From DASTCC01 sp035711465 (GTDB lineage Bacteria > Acidobacteriota > Vicinamibacteria > Vicinamibacterales > SCN-69-37), in NCBI GenBank assembly GCA_035711465.1, contig DASTCC010000030.1, positions 1-33,129 of the forward strand: 33,129 nucleotides of DNA. The letters run 5' to 3'. The notes under the pieces are model-generated. The model ran no database searches and was not told the origin of the DNA. It saw only the letters and a list, made by a program, of their open reading frames with translations. The translations under genes and the position numbers were made by a program. Positions within the stretch are counted from its first letter, which is position 1. Each line of letters opens with the position of its first letter. Positions 27,430-33,129 of the stretch are shown one piece after another.

Positions 27430-28773
27430 CTACTTCTCGACGCTGGTGGCGCGAACCGTGCCGCCGGTCTGAACCACGCCCTTCACGGTCACCTTGTCGC
27501 CGTTCTTCAACGTCGAGCAGGCGGGCGTGAACGACGTCGCGGCGTCGGTGACGATGTCGTAGCCGTTGATGCCGAACGAGATCGCCGGGCAGGTCCCTTG
27601 CTTGCCGCCCATCGCTCCCTGCATCTCGAACAGGCCGCCGACGGCGTCGTCCTTGATCTGAATCAGGCGCGCGTCGATCGATCCGTCGCTCTGCCGATCG
27701 CCGACGACGTGCAGCGTCATGTTCAAAGCGAGCACGCTCAGCTCCTGCTTGTCGCCTTTGCGCTGCACGGTGGTCGCGCCGCTGGTGCGGACGGGGGTGC
27801 CGTTCACCGTCAGCGTCAGATTCGGCACGCTGCCCGAGAGCGCGGTGAGCGGACCTTCGATGGACGCCGACTCGTCCTGCTCGTCGTCGTCGCTGTCCTC
27901 GGCGCCTTCGACGTGGATGCGCATCGCGAAGACGAACCCGTTCTGCTGGCGGCCCTTTACTTCCGCGCGGACGCCGTCGACCAGGTCCGCGAACTCGCTA
28001 TTGCCGAAGAACTCGGTGGTCGAATCGCCCTTGATCAAGCGCCCGTCGATTGTGAACTCGAACGAGGCGGCGGTTCCGGTCTTGCCCTGGACGATCCCGT
28101 TGATCGGAATCGGGATCTCGGCGTTGGTGTTCTGAATGCTGACTGACCGCGCGGCGATGCCGGTGCCGGCCGACTGGCCCTTCACGTGCACGCGCACGCC
28201 CGGGACCAGATCCGCGAACGCGCCGGATCCGCCGTTGAGCGTGAAGGTGGTCGCCGCCGTGGTCGTGACGTCCACGCCGCCGGCCTGGATGTGCAGCGGG
28301 GTCGTCTCGGGCGGCACCGCTTCGACGCGTGCCTCGAGCTGAACTTCGGAGCCGGCGCTTCGCTGCGCCGCGTCGAGCACGACCGACGAGTCGGTCAGGC
28401 TGAGACTGAGTGAGATGCTTTCACTCGACTGCACGTCGTCGAGACCGACGGTCGAATTGAAGCCCGAGGGGCTGCTGAACTCGAGGTCAACGTGGCCATT
28501 GGGCACGTCGGTCAGCGCGAAGCGGCCATTGCCGTCCACATTGGTCTTGTTGGAAGTGCCCTTCACCGCGACGGACATGCCGGCGACTGCCGGCGCGGCC
28601 TGCGGGCGCACCGATCTCGAGCTCATACCTGCGGCGCTGCTGCCGCCGACGATCGACCCGCTGATCGAGGCGCCTTCGGAACTGGGGCTGGTTGGGGATG
28701 AGCCGCCGCAGGCGCTGGTCAGCAGGCCGGCCACTAGTGCACTCGCCACGAGAGATCGCATCCGATTCGGCAT
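27430..28773 (-). CDS. DUF5666-repeat lipoprotein (long paralogue)
   Basis: A 447-aa lipoprotein. The signal MPNRMRSLVASALVAGLLTSAC places the acylated cysteine at 22, followed by a Ser/Gly/Pro tether. A carboxypeptidase-regulatory-like beta domain follows (about 35-110, VDGNGRFALTDVPNGHVDLEF). About four DUF5666-type beta units then occupy the rest, recognisable by the recurring pattern of an ITV-G start, an Asp-Leu-x-x-Gly turn (FADLVPGVRVHVKG, FADLVDGVRAEVKG) and a closing A-R-x-I strand. An acidic stretch EDSDDDEQDE separates units two and three. The start is chosen from GGGGGAG 6 nt upstream, and a longer in-frame start is excluded because it lies at the predicted transcription start. 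A sigma-54-type promoter precedes it. Function unknown: probably cell-surface or periplasmic binding. Confidence 0.8.
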   Translation of the reverse strand: MPNRMRSLVASALVAGLLTSACGGSSPTSPSSEGASISGSIVGGSSAAGMSSRSVRPQAAPAVAGMSVAVKGTSNKTNVDGNGRFALTDVPNGHVDLEFSSPSGFNSTVGLDDVQSSESISLSLSLTDSSVVLDAAQRSAGSEVQLEARVEAVPPETTPLHIQAGGVDVTTTAATTFTLNGGSGAFADLVPGVRVHVKGQSAGTGIAARSVSIQNTNAEIPIPINGIVQGKTGTAASFEFTIDGRLIKGDSTTEFFGNSEFADLVDGVRAEVKGRQQNGFVFAMRIHVEGAEDSDDDEQDESASIEGPLTALSGSVPNLTLTVNGTPVRTSGATTVQRKGDKQELSVLALNMTLHVVGDRQSDGSIDARLIQIKDDAVGGLFEMQGAMGGKQGTCPAISFGINGYDIVTDAATSFTPACSTLKNGDKVTVKGVVQTGGTVRATSVEK

Positions 28774-28819
28774 CTGGTTTCTCCCCCACTTTTGGAGGGG
28801 TCTGTGACGCCCGGATGAG

Positions 28820-28836
28820 AGCAAACGTCGTTCCGC
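28820..28836 (-). promoter_or_regulatory. sigma-54-type promoter of the long DUF5666 gene
   Basis: On the minus strand GGAACGACGTTTGCT matches the -24/-12 consensus GGCACG-N4-TTGCW except for one base, with the required GG-N10-GC spacing (GG at 28834-28833, GC at 28822-28821). Transcription would start near 28809, giving a leader of about 36 nt with the GGGGGAG ribosome site. A near-identical copy stands before the paralogue. Confidence 0.72.
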
Positions 28837-28967
28837 TTCGGCGGCGGCCGGCCGGATCGCTGGTAACTGAAAGGGAAGGTGGGAGATCCGAGGTCACCGA
28901 CAGGATCGGAATCGGTTCGCTCGTGCACTCTCGTGCTGAATTGTGATGTCGAAGTTACCTGCCTGTG

Positions 28968-28994
28968 AGCGGTGCGGCGGGAGCCGCTACCGCT
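28968..28994 (-). terminator. hairpin over the stop codon of the short DUF5666 gene
   Basis: AGCGGTGCGGC and GCCGCTACCGCT form an 11-bp stem with one bulged base and a 4-nt loop. The stop codon of the upstream lipoprotein gene lies in the stem. No T-tract follows, so termination is only possible, not proven. Confidence 0.35.
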
Positions 28995-29853
28995 GCACGT
29001 GGATCCTCCTGGCGAACATGAACCCGTTGCGCTGTTCGGCGGTCACCTCCGCGCGCCGGCCGCTGGCCAGATCCGAGAACGCGCTGCCGCCGATGAACTC
29101 GGTGGTCAAATCCCCGTGGATGACCATGCCGCCGATGACGAAGTCGAACGACGACGGGGTGCCGGTGACGCTCTGCACGATGCCGTTGACAGGAATCTGA
29201 TTGCCGGGCGACGTGCTCTGGATGTCTACGCGGCGCGCCCGCAGACCGTCGTTGGTCGGGACGCCGCTCACGTGCACGCGAGTCCCCGGAATGAGATCCG
29301 AGAACGTGGCGGCGGCGCCTCCGAGATTGAACTGCGTCGCGGCGTCGGTGGCGACATCGACGCCGCTGACGCGGAAGTGGAGTGCTGCAGTGGCAGGCGG
29401 CACGGCCTCCACGGGACCTTCGAGCTGTGTCTCGCCGCCGCTGTTGCGACGCTCGGAATCCAGAATGACCTCGGTCTCGGTCAGCGCAAGCCGGAGGACG
29501 ATACTCTCCGCTGGCTGCACACCGCCGACCGTCAAGGTCGACGTGAAACCCGGCGCGGTGAACTCGAGCTCGAGCGTGCCAGGCGGCACGTTGACGAGCA
29601 GGAAGTGGCCGTTGCCATCGACGCTGTCGCTGATGCTGGTGCCGCGGACGCGGACCACAATCGAGCTGAAGCTGGGCCGCGCCTGCACGCCGGCCGACTG
29701 CGTCGCGAAGTTCGAATTGCCAGCGTCGACGAAGCTGCCGCTGATCGATGCGGCCTCGGCCGTTGGACCGGTCGGCGTGTTGTCGCACGCCATCGCGGTC
29801 GCGAGCAGCACCACGGCTGCGATCAGCTGCACTGTTCCGCGCATTGCCATCAT
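28987..29853 (-). CDS. DUF5666-repeat lipoprotein (short paralogue)
   Basis: A 288-aa paralogue of the following gene, aligned over its whole mature length to the first 290 residues of that protein. The lipoprotein signal ends LLATAMAC with cysteine 23. It is followed by the same ASISGS segment, the regulatory-like beta domain (VDGNGHFLLVNVPPGTLELEF) and two DUF5666 units (FSDLIPGTRVHVSG, FSDLASGRRAEVTA), and it stops where the long paralogue adds two more units. The start at 29853 is chosen for the GGAG 8 nt upstream; two further Met codons lie within 9 nt. A longer in-frame start would include the predicted promoter and is not plausible. The function is unknown; a shared job with its neighbour is likely because both gene and promoter are duplicated. 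Confidence 0.8.
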   Translation of the reverse strand: MMAMRGTVQLIAAVVLLATAMACDNTPTGPTAEAASISGSFVDAGNSNFATQSAGVQARPSFSSIVVRVRGTSISDSVDGNGHFLLVNVPPGTLELEFTAPGFTSTLTVGGVQPAESIVLRLALTETEVILDSERRNSGGETQLEGPVEAVPPATAALHFRVSGVDVATDAATQFNLGGAAATFSDLIPGTRVHVSGVPTNDGLRARRVDIQSTSPGNQIPVNGIVQSVTGTPSSFDFVIGGMVIHGDLTTEFIGGSAFSDLASGRRAEVTAEQRNGFMFARRIHVQR

Positions 29854-29894
29854 GACGAGGGCTCCGTTGCCAGGCGACACCTGGCCTGATTCAG

Positions 29895-29910
29895 AGCAAA
29901 CGCCGTTCCC
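29895..29910 (-). promoter_or_regulatory. sigma-54-type promoter of the short DUF5666 gene
   Basis: The minus strand reads GGAACGGCGTTTGCT, with GG at 29909-29908 and GC at 29897-29896, exactly 10 nt between. Transcription would start near 29884 and leave a leader of about 31 nt. The hexamer CAGTTA lies 28 nt upstream of the GG, against 29 nt at the other promoter. Confidence 0.72.
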
Positions 29911-30049
29911 GATGATGACGATGAGGGCGCGACGTTCTAACTGGCGTGAGGACAGCGGATAGCGACGCACGCGCTGGCCGGGGGATCGACCGACCGTGCA
30001 GGATGGCGCGGGTCGTTGGGTGAGTTTTGCTTGGCCTTCAACCGCGCGT

Positions 30050-31075
30050 TCATCCTGCTCGATCCGGTTCCCATCGGAGGCCGGTGGTCAGGATTCGTTG
30101 CAGCAGGGCGGGATAGGACAGGCCGGCCAGGTCGGCCGAGAGCGCGAAGTCCTCGGTCCGCGCGATCTGCGGATTGGGATTGGCTTCGAGGACGTAGATG
30201 CGCCCTTCCGCGTCGAGCCGGAAGTCGATGCGCGCGTAGCCGCTCATCTCGAGCACACGATACGCCCGCCGGGTGATGTGCTGAATCTGCGCGACGGTCG
30301 CCTCGGTGAGTCCTTCGGCCTCTCCGGTCGCGACGCCCACCTTGGTCTGATACTTCGGACTCCACTTCACACGCTCGGTGGCGATGTTTCGCTGCCGCTC
30401 CGGCAGGTTGTCGAACGTCAACTCCCACACCGGCAGCACGCGCAGCCGCTGATTGCCGAGCACGCCGCAGTAGAGCTCACGGCCCTCGATGTAACGTTCG
30501 ACGATCGCGTCGGTCCCGATCGAGTCGTGGATGAACTGGCAGCGTTCCTTGAACTTGCTCTCGTCCTGAACGACCGAAGCCTGTGAAATCCCGATCGACG
30601 CCTCCTGCGTCAGGGACTTCACGATCAGCGGGAATTGCAGCCGTTTGATCAGCTTCGGCTTGCGCCCGCGCCGGACCACGGCGAAGTCGGGCACCGGGAT
30701 GCGGTGGTAGTGGAGCAGCTTCTTGGAGAGCGCCTTGTCGCGCGCCAGGAACATGCCTCGCGGATTGCAGCCGGTGTACGGCAGGCGCAGCAGCTCGAGG
30801 TAGCTGACGACGTTCTGATCGAACGTGCCGACCTCGTGAAAGGCCTCGAGCAGGTTGAAGGCGATGTGCGGCTTGAACTCGTCGACGGCCTGTTTGATCG
30901 CGCCGAGATCGTCCTTGACGCCGAGCACGTGGGTGTCGTGCTTCAGACGGGTCTTCAGCGCCTTGACGACGTCGTACTCGGTGCGCCACTGCGCGGTGTA
31001 GACGTCGTGGCCCGACACCTTGTCCGGCGGCACCAGGTAGTGATGCATCAGGACGAGGACGCGCAGCTTACGCAT
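30050..31075 (-). CDS. ATP-grasp ligase resembling D-Ala-D-Ala ligase
   Basis: A 341-aa cytoplasmic ATP-dependent carboxylate-amine ligase. The N-terminal domain (1-105) ends in the ddl-like YLELLRLPYTGCNPRGMFLARDK. The ATP-grasp part has K153 (PLIVKSL), the adenine-loop E193 to E200 (ERYIEGRE), and metal ligands in ARIDFRLD (D284) and E297/N299 of VLEANPNP. The length is like Ddl, but the N-terminus (LVLMHHYLVPPDKVSGHD) and the insert DNLPERQRNIATERVKW differ from housekeeping Ddl enzymes, so a special peptide or amino-acid ligase is more likely. It is last in an apparent operon with the PptH-like hydrolase and the phosphopantetheinyl transferase, 12 nt after the former, although a TATGAT box may give it its own promoter. 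Substrate unknown. Confidence 0.8.
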   Translation of the reverse strand: MRKLRVLVLMHHYLVPPDKVSGHDVYTAQWRTEYDVVKALKTRLKHDTHVLGVKDDLGAIKQAVDEFKPHIAFNLLEAFHEVGTFDQNVVSYLELLRLPYTGCNPRGMFLARDKALSKKLLHYHRIPVPDFAVVRRGRKPKLIKRLQFPLIVKSLTQEASIGISQASVVQDESKFKERCQFIHDSIGTDAIVERYIEGRELYCGVLGNQRLRVLPVWELTFDNLPERQRNIATERVKWSPKYQTKVGVATGEAEGLTEATVAQIQHITRRAYRVLEMSGYARIDFRLDAEGRIYVLEANPNPQIARTEDFALSADLAGLSYPALLQRILTTGLRWEPDRAG

Positions 31076-31086
31076 CGATGCGCGGC

Positions 31087-31092
31087 ATCATA
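31087..31092 (-). promoter_or_regulatory. -10-like TATGAT before the ATP-grasp gene
   Basis: TATGAT on the minus strand overlaps the stop codon of the hydrolase gene and ends 11 nt before the ATP-grasp ATG. No ribosome site and no convincing -35 are seen. It may be an internal promoter or chance. Confidence 0.3.
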
Positions 31093-31951
31093 TCCGAAAC
31101 GGATCGCGTGGCGGTACGTAGCGGCTGGTGTCGGCGCCGTCGGCGGGAAGGATCTCGCGCAAGTACCAATCGACGCCGCGCTCGCGCCGCCAGTCGCGCG
31201 GGTAGCCGAGCGACACTTCTTCGTAGCGCACGCCGTGCCGCCAGAGCGTCGTCCGCAGGTGCAGATGACCCGAGACGACGACGCGCGCACGATAGCGGCG
31301 CGGCCACTCTTCCGTGAGCGTGGTCCCGCACCAGATCGAGAAGCGCGGCACGCGCGGCGGCCGCGCCAGGTCGTAGCGCAGCGGCCAGTGATTGATCAGC
31401 ACGGTGCGCGAGTCCGCAGGCAGGGCGTCGAGCCGCGCCGACGTCGCCGCGACACGCGCGTGGCACCACGCTTCGCGCGATGGCCACGGCGCCGGATCGA
31501 GCAGCCGTTCGTCGCTGGCGAGCACGCCGGCTTCGCGAGCCCAGGTCAGCGCGGCGCCGGCGGGGACGTCGGGCGGCCGGAAGGTGTAGTCGTAGAGCAG
31601 GAACATCGGGACGATCACGGTGTCCGCGGACTCGGGCCAGGCGACGTATGGATCGTCCGGCGTGAGTGCGGCGAAGCGCCGGCAGATGTCGACCAGTTCT
31701 TCGTACCGCGCCTGGCCGCGGGTGCGATCGACCGCGTCGGCCGGGCACCAGAGATCGTGATTGCCGGGCACCCAGATGACGCGCGCGAAGCGCGGCGTCA
31801 GCGTCTCCAGTGCGAAGATCAGGTGCTCGGGCCGCTCGCCGACGTCGCCGGCGACGATCAGCCAGTCCTCCGGATGCGCCGGCAGCTCGACCAGAGCCTC
31901 CCGGTTGGCGCGATGCGAGAGATGCAGATCGCTCGTCGCCAGCAATCTCAC
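31088..31951 (-). CDS. metallophosphoesterase, likely phosphopantetheinyl hydrolase (PptH-like)
   Basis: A 287-aa cytoplasmic calcineurin-like phosphoesterase. The metal motifs are complete: D8 and H10 (SDLHLSH), D36 (AGDVGE), N64 and H65 (PGNHDLW), H188 (LINHWPLR), H229 and H231 (SGHLHLRT). Extended blocks such as PMFLLYDYTF, SREAWCHARVAATSARL, FSIWCGTT and RYEEVSLGYPRDW recall mycobacterial PptH, the enzyme that removes phosphopantetheine from carrier proteins and is encoded next to the transferase PptT. Here too the gene follows a phosphopantetheinyl transferase by 22 nt. The similarity is from memory and not computed. The start is a GTG giving MRLLATSDLH, where the family begins. The protein would reverse or reset carrier-protein activation. 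Confidence 0.8.
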   Translation of the reverse strand: MRLLATSDLHLSHRANREALVELPAHPEDWLIVAGDVGERPEHLIFALETLTPRFARVIWVPGNHDLWCPADAVDRTRGQARYEELVDICRRFAALTPDDPYVAWPESADTVIVPMFLLYDYTFRPPDVPAGAALTWAREAGVLASDERLLDPAPWPSREAWCHARVAATSARLDALPADSRTVLINHWPLRYDLARPPRVPRFSIWCGTTLTEEWPRRYRARVVVSGHLHLRTTLWRHGVRYEEVSLGYPRDWRRERGVDWYLREILPADGADTSRYVPPRDPFRI

Positions 31952-31973
31952 GGGACGAGCGGCTCCGGTGCGA

Positions 31974-32708
31974 TCACGGCAGCCAGCTGGTCGGGAACGG
32001 CTCGATCACGAACCGCGGCCGACGATGGTCTGCCGGCACGGCGAGCGCGGCGAGGTGCCGGTCGGTCAGCCGTTGCAGATGAAACGCCCACGCGGCGTCG
32101 GTGCCGGCGAGCGAGCCGAGAAAATCGATCCGCGGCTCGGTGTCGATGGTGAAGTGAATCTCGGCCAGCGGCACGGCGATGCCGAGGCCGCGTGCCTTGA
32201 GATACGCCTCTTTGAGCGTCCAGTACTCGAGGAATCGGCCGCGCCAGCCGTCCTCCCCAAGTCGTTCGATGTCGGCGATCTCGGCCGGAGCGCAGTACCG
32301 CTGCACGACCGCGCGATCGGTCGACTCGCGCTCCAGATCCTCGACGTCGACGCCGACGGCGCGCGCCTTGGCTGCGGCGCACACGACCATGCCGGCGCTG
32401 TGCGCGAGGTTGAAATGCAGATCGATCCGGTCGTCGCCGATCTCCGGCCGGCCCTTCGGCCCTTCGCGCCACGGCCACGCCGTCGGGGTGATGCCGGCAA
32501 GGCGGCCGACGATGGTGCGCGCCATGATCCGGCCGAGCAGGAACATCTGCCGATCGGCGTCGTGACGAAAGCGATCGTGCCGCGCCCGCTCGCCCGGGCT
32601 GAGCCAGGCGAGCGCGCGCGTGAAGCGCGTGCGATCCGCGAGCACGTCCGTCGTCGCGTGCCACGCCTGCACGACGTCGGGCGGGAGGTATGACGACACC
32701 GGCGTCAT
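31974..32708 (-). CDS. Sfp-type 4'-phosphopantetheinyl transferase
   Basis: A 244-aa two-domain transferase that moves the phosphopantetheine arm of CoA onto carrier proteins of polyketide, peptide or fatty-acid synthases. Hallmarks: KGRPEI at 85-90, LHFNLAHSAGM at 97-107, the magnesium site VGVDVE with D121 and E123, and WTLKEAYLKARG with E167 and K171. The length and pseudo-dimeric layout are of the Sfp/Gsp type rather than the short AcpS type, so broad carrier-protein use is expected. The ATG at 32708 is preferred to an upstream in-frame Met at 32759, which would overlap the divergent gene; an ATACTAT box lies directly upstream and there is no ribosome site. It heads the minus-strand operon with the PptH-like hydrolase and the ATP-grasp ligase. 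Confidence 0.93.
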   Translation of the reverse strand: MTPVSSYLPPDVVQAWHATTDVLADRTRFTRALAWLSPGERARHDRFRHDADRQMFLLGRIMARTIVGRLAGITPTAWPWREGPKGRPEIGDDRIDLHFNLAHSAGMVVCAAAKARAVGVDVEDLERESTDRAVVQRYCAPAEIADIERLGEDGWRGRFLEYWTLKEAYLKARGLGIAVPLAEIHFTIDTEPRIDFLGSLAGTDAAWAFHLQRLTDRHLAALAVPADHRRPRFVIEPFPTSWLP

Positions 32709-32712
32709 TGCG

Positions 32713-32719
32713 ATAGTAT
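32713..32719. promoter_or_regulatory. overlapping divergent -10 boxes
   Basis: ATAGTAT on the plus strand reads ATACTAT on the minus strand, giving a -10-like hexamer in both directions: TAGTAT toward the acyltransferase gene and TACTAT ending 4 nt before the transferase ATG. Overlap implies that only one direction can initiate at a time. The acyltransferase leader would be about 32 nt without a clear ribosome site. Confidence 0.4.
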
Positions 32720-32757
32720 GGCGCGGCTCGTCGCGACCCCGCACGACTCCCTTACTC

Positions 32758-33129
32758 ATGTCTCTCGCGTGTCTGTTTCCCGGTCAAGGATCCCAGTCGA
32801 AGGGCATGGGCGCCGGTCTGTTCGAGCGATTTGCCGACTGGACGTCGATCGCCGATCGCGTCCTCGGCTATTCGATCCGCGACCTCTGCATCGAGGATGC
32901 CGAGGGTCGGCTGGTCCAGACCGCGTTCACGCAGCCGGCGCTGTTCGTCGTCAATGCGATGACGTATCGCGCCAGACTGGAGTCGGGGGCGGAGGCGCCG
33001 CGGTTCGTAGCCGGGCACAGCCTCGGCGAGTACAACGCCTTGCTCGCGGCGGGGGTCTTCGACTTCGAGACCGGCCTGCGATTCGTGCGCGAGCGCGGCG
33101 CGCTCATGGGGCGCGTCGGCGGCGGCGGG
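32758..33129 (+). CDS. discrete malonyl/acyl transferase, trans-AT polyketide type (partial)
   Basis: The first 124 residues of an acyltransferase cut by the window end. It starts MSLACLFPGQGSQSKGMG, has the active-site serine S88 in GHSLGEYNAL, and reads LGYSIRDLC, TQPALFVVNAMTY and AGVFDFETGLRFVRERG. These blocks, notably YNAL rather than YSAL after GHSLGE and the LGYSI segment, resemble the free-standing acyltransferases of trans-AT polyketide synthases more than housekeeping FabD. It would load malonyl units on carrier proteins supplied elsewhere. It is divergent from a phosphopantetheinyl transferase gene with 49 nt between, which strengthens the biosynthetic-cluster reading. The missing C-terminus (expected histidine and possibly a fused enoylreductase or second AT) would settle it. 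Confidence 0.8.
   Translation, partial: MSLACLFPGQGSQSKGMGAGLFERFADWTSIADRVLGYSIRDLCIEDAEGRLVQTAFTQPALFVVNAMTYRARLESGAEAPRFVAGHSLGEYNALLAAGVFDFETGLRFVRERGALMGRVGGGG

Noticed and set aside
28810..28834. GGAAC near the DUF5666 gene considered as an ECF sigma -35
   Set aside because: The only GTC-type -10 lies too far away, and the GG-N10-GC spacing, repeated at the paralogue, fits sigma-54 better.
28862..28959. GGTAACT and AGTTACC inverted pair upstream of the sigma-54 promoter as activator sites
   Set aside because: Only 7 bp each, 84 nt apart, and not repeated at the paralogous promoter apart from the CAGTTA word.
32758..33129. Calling the last gene fabD
   Set aside because: GHSLGEYNAL and the LGYSI block, and the neighbouring Sfp-type transferase, fit a trans-AT polyketide acyltransferase better. 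Certainty needs the missing C-terminus.

Overview
The window is GC-rich and looks like a chromosomal piece of an Acidobacteriota genome, most probably of the Vicinamibacteria type. The signs are three long duplicated permeases of the ADOP class (one following a PadR regulator), a TonB-dependent receptor, large secreted M14 and M28 peptidases with Gly/Arg-rich inserts, and DUF5666 lipoproteins. The assignment is by recollection of family content, not by a search. I see no rRNA, tRNA, insertion sequence, CRISPR or phage genes.

Layout. 87-2321: TonB-dependent outer-membrane receptor. 2327-2583: a giant imperfect inverted repeat of a 10-bp word around an intrinsic terminator. 2587-4392: ABC exporter. 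4504-6912: ADOP permease without N-terminal prefix. 6928-7287 (-): small charged disordered protein. 7529-10496: PadR regulator with its ADOP permease. 10524-12416 (-): GT-C-like membrane protein, divergent from 12510-17011, a run of ettA, a TAXI-type TRAP binding protein and a fused TRAP permease, followed by a secreted M14 peptidase (17050-19914). 20068-21687: tandem CPBP membrane proteases. 21747-23405 (-): secreted M28 peptidase, divergent from a 90-aa protein coupled to a nitrilase-superfamily hydrolase (23454-24541). 24648-27296: third ADOP. 27430-29853 (-): two paralogous DUF5666 lipoproteins, each behind its own sigma-54-type promoter. 30050-32708 (-): an apparent operon of Sfp-type phosphopantetheinyl transferase, PptH-like metallophosphoesterase and an ATP-grasp ligase. 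32758-end: the start of a discrete acyltransferase resembling those of trans-AT polyketide synthases.

The right edge is the most interesting part. A carrier-protein activating enzyme, a likely carrier-protein deactivating hydrolase and an acyltransferase are packed around one 49-bp divergent promoter region, which suggests the border of a polyketide or lipid biosynthesis locus with built-in reversal of phosphopantetheinylation.

Two genome-style features also stand out. Five intergenic regions carry long inverted or tandem repeats, four of them built from short words that differ from gap to gap. Many genes have a -10-like hexamer (TCTAAT and variants) only 5-10 nt before the start codon and no Shine-Dalgarno, suggesting leaderless transcripts, while others have strong GGAGG-type ribosome sites.
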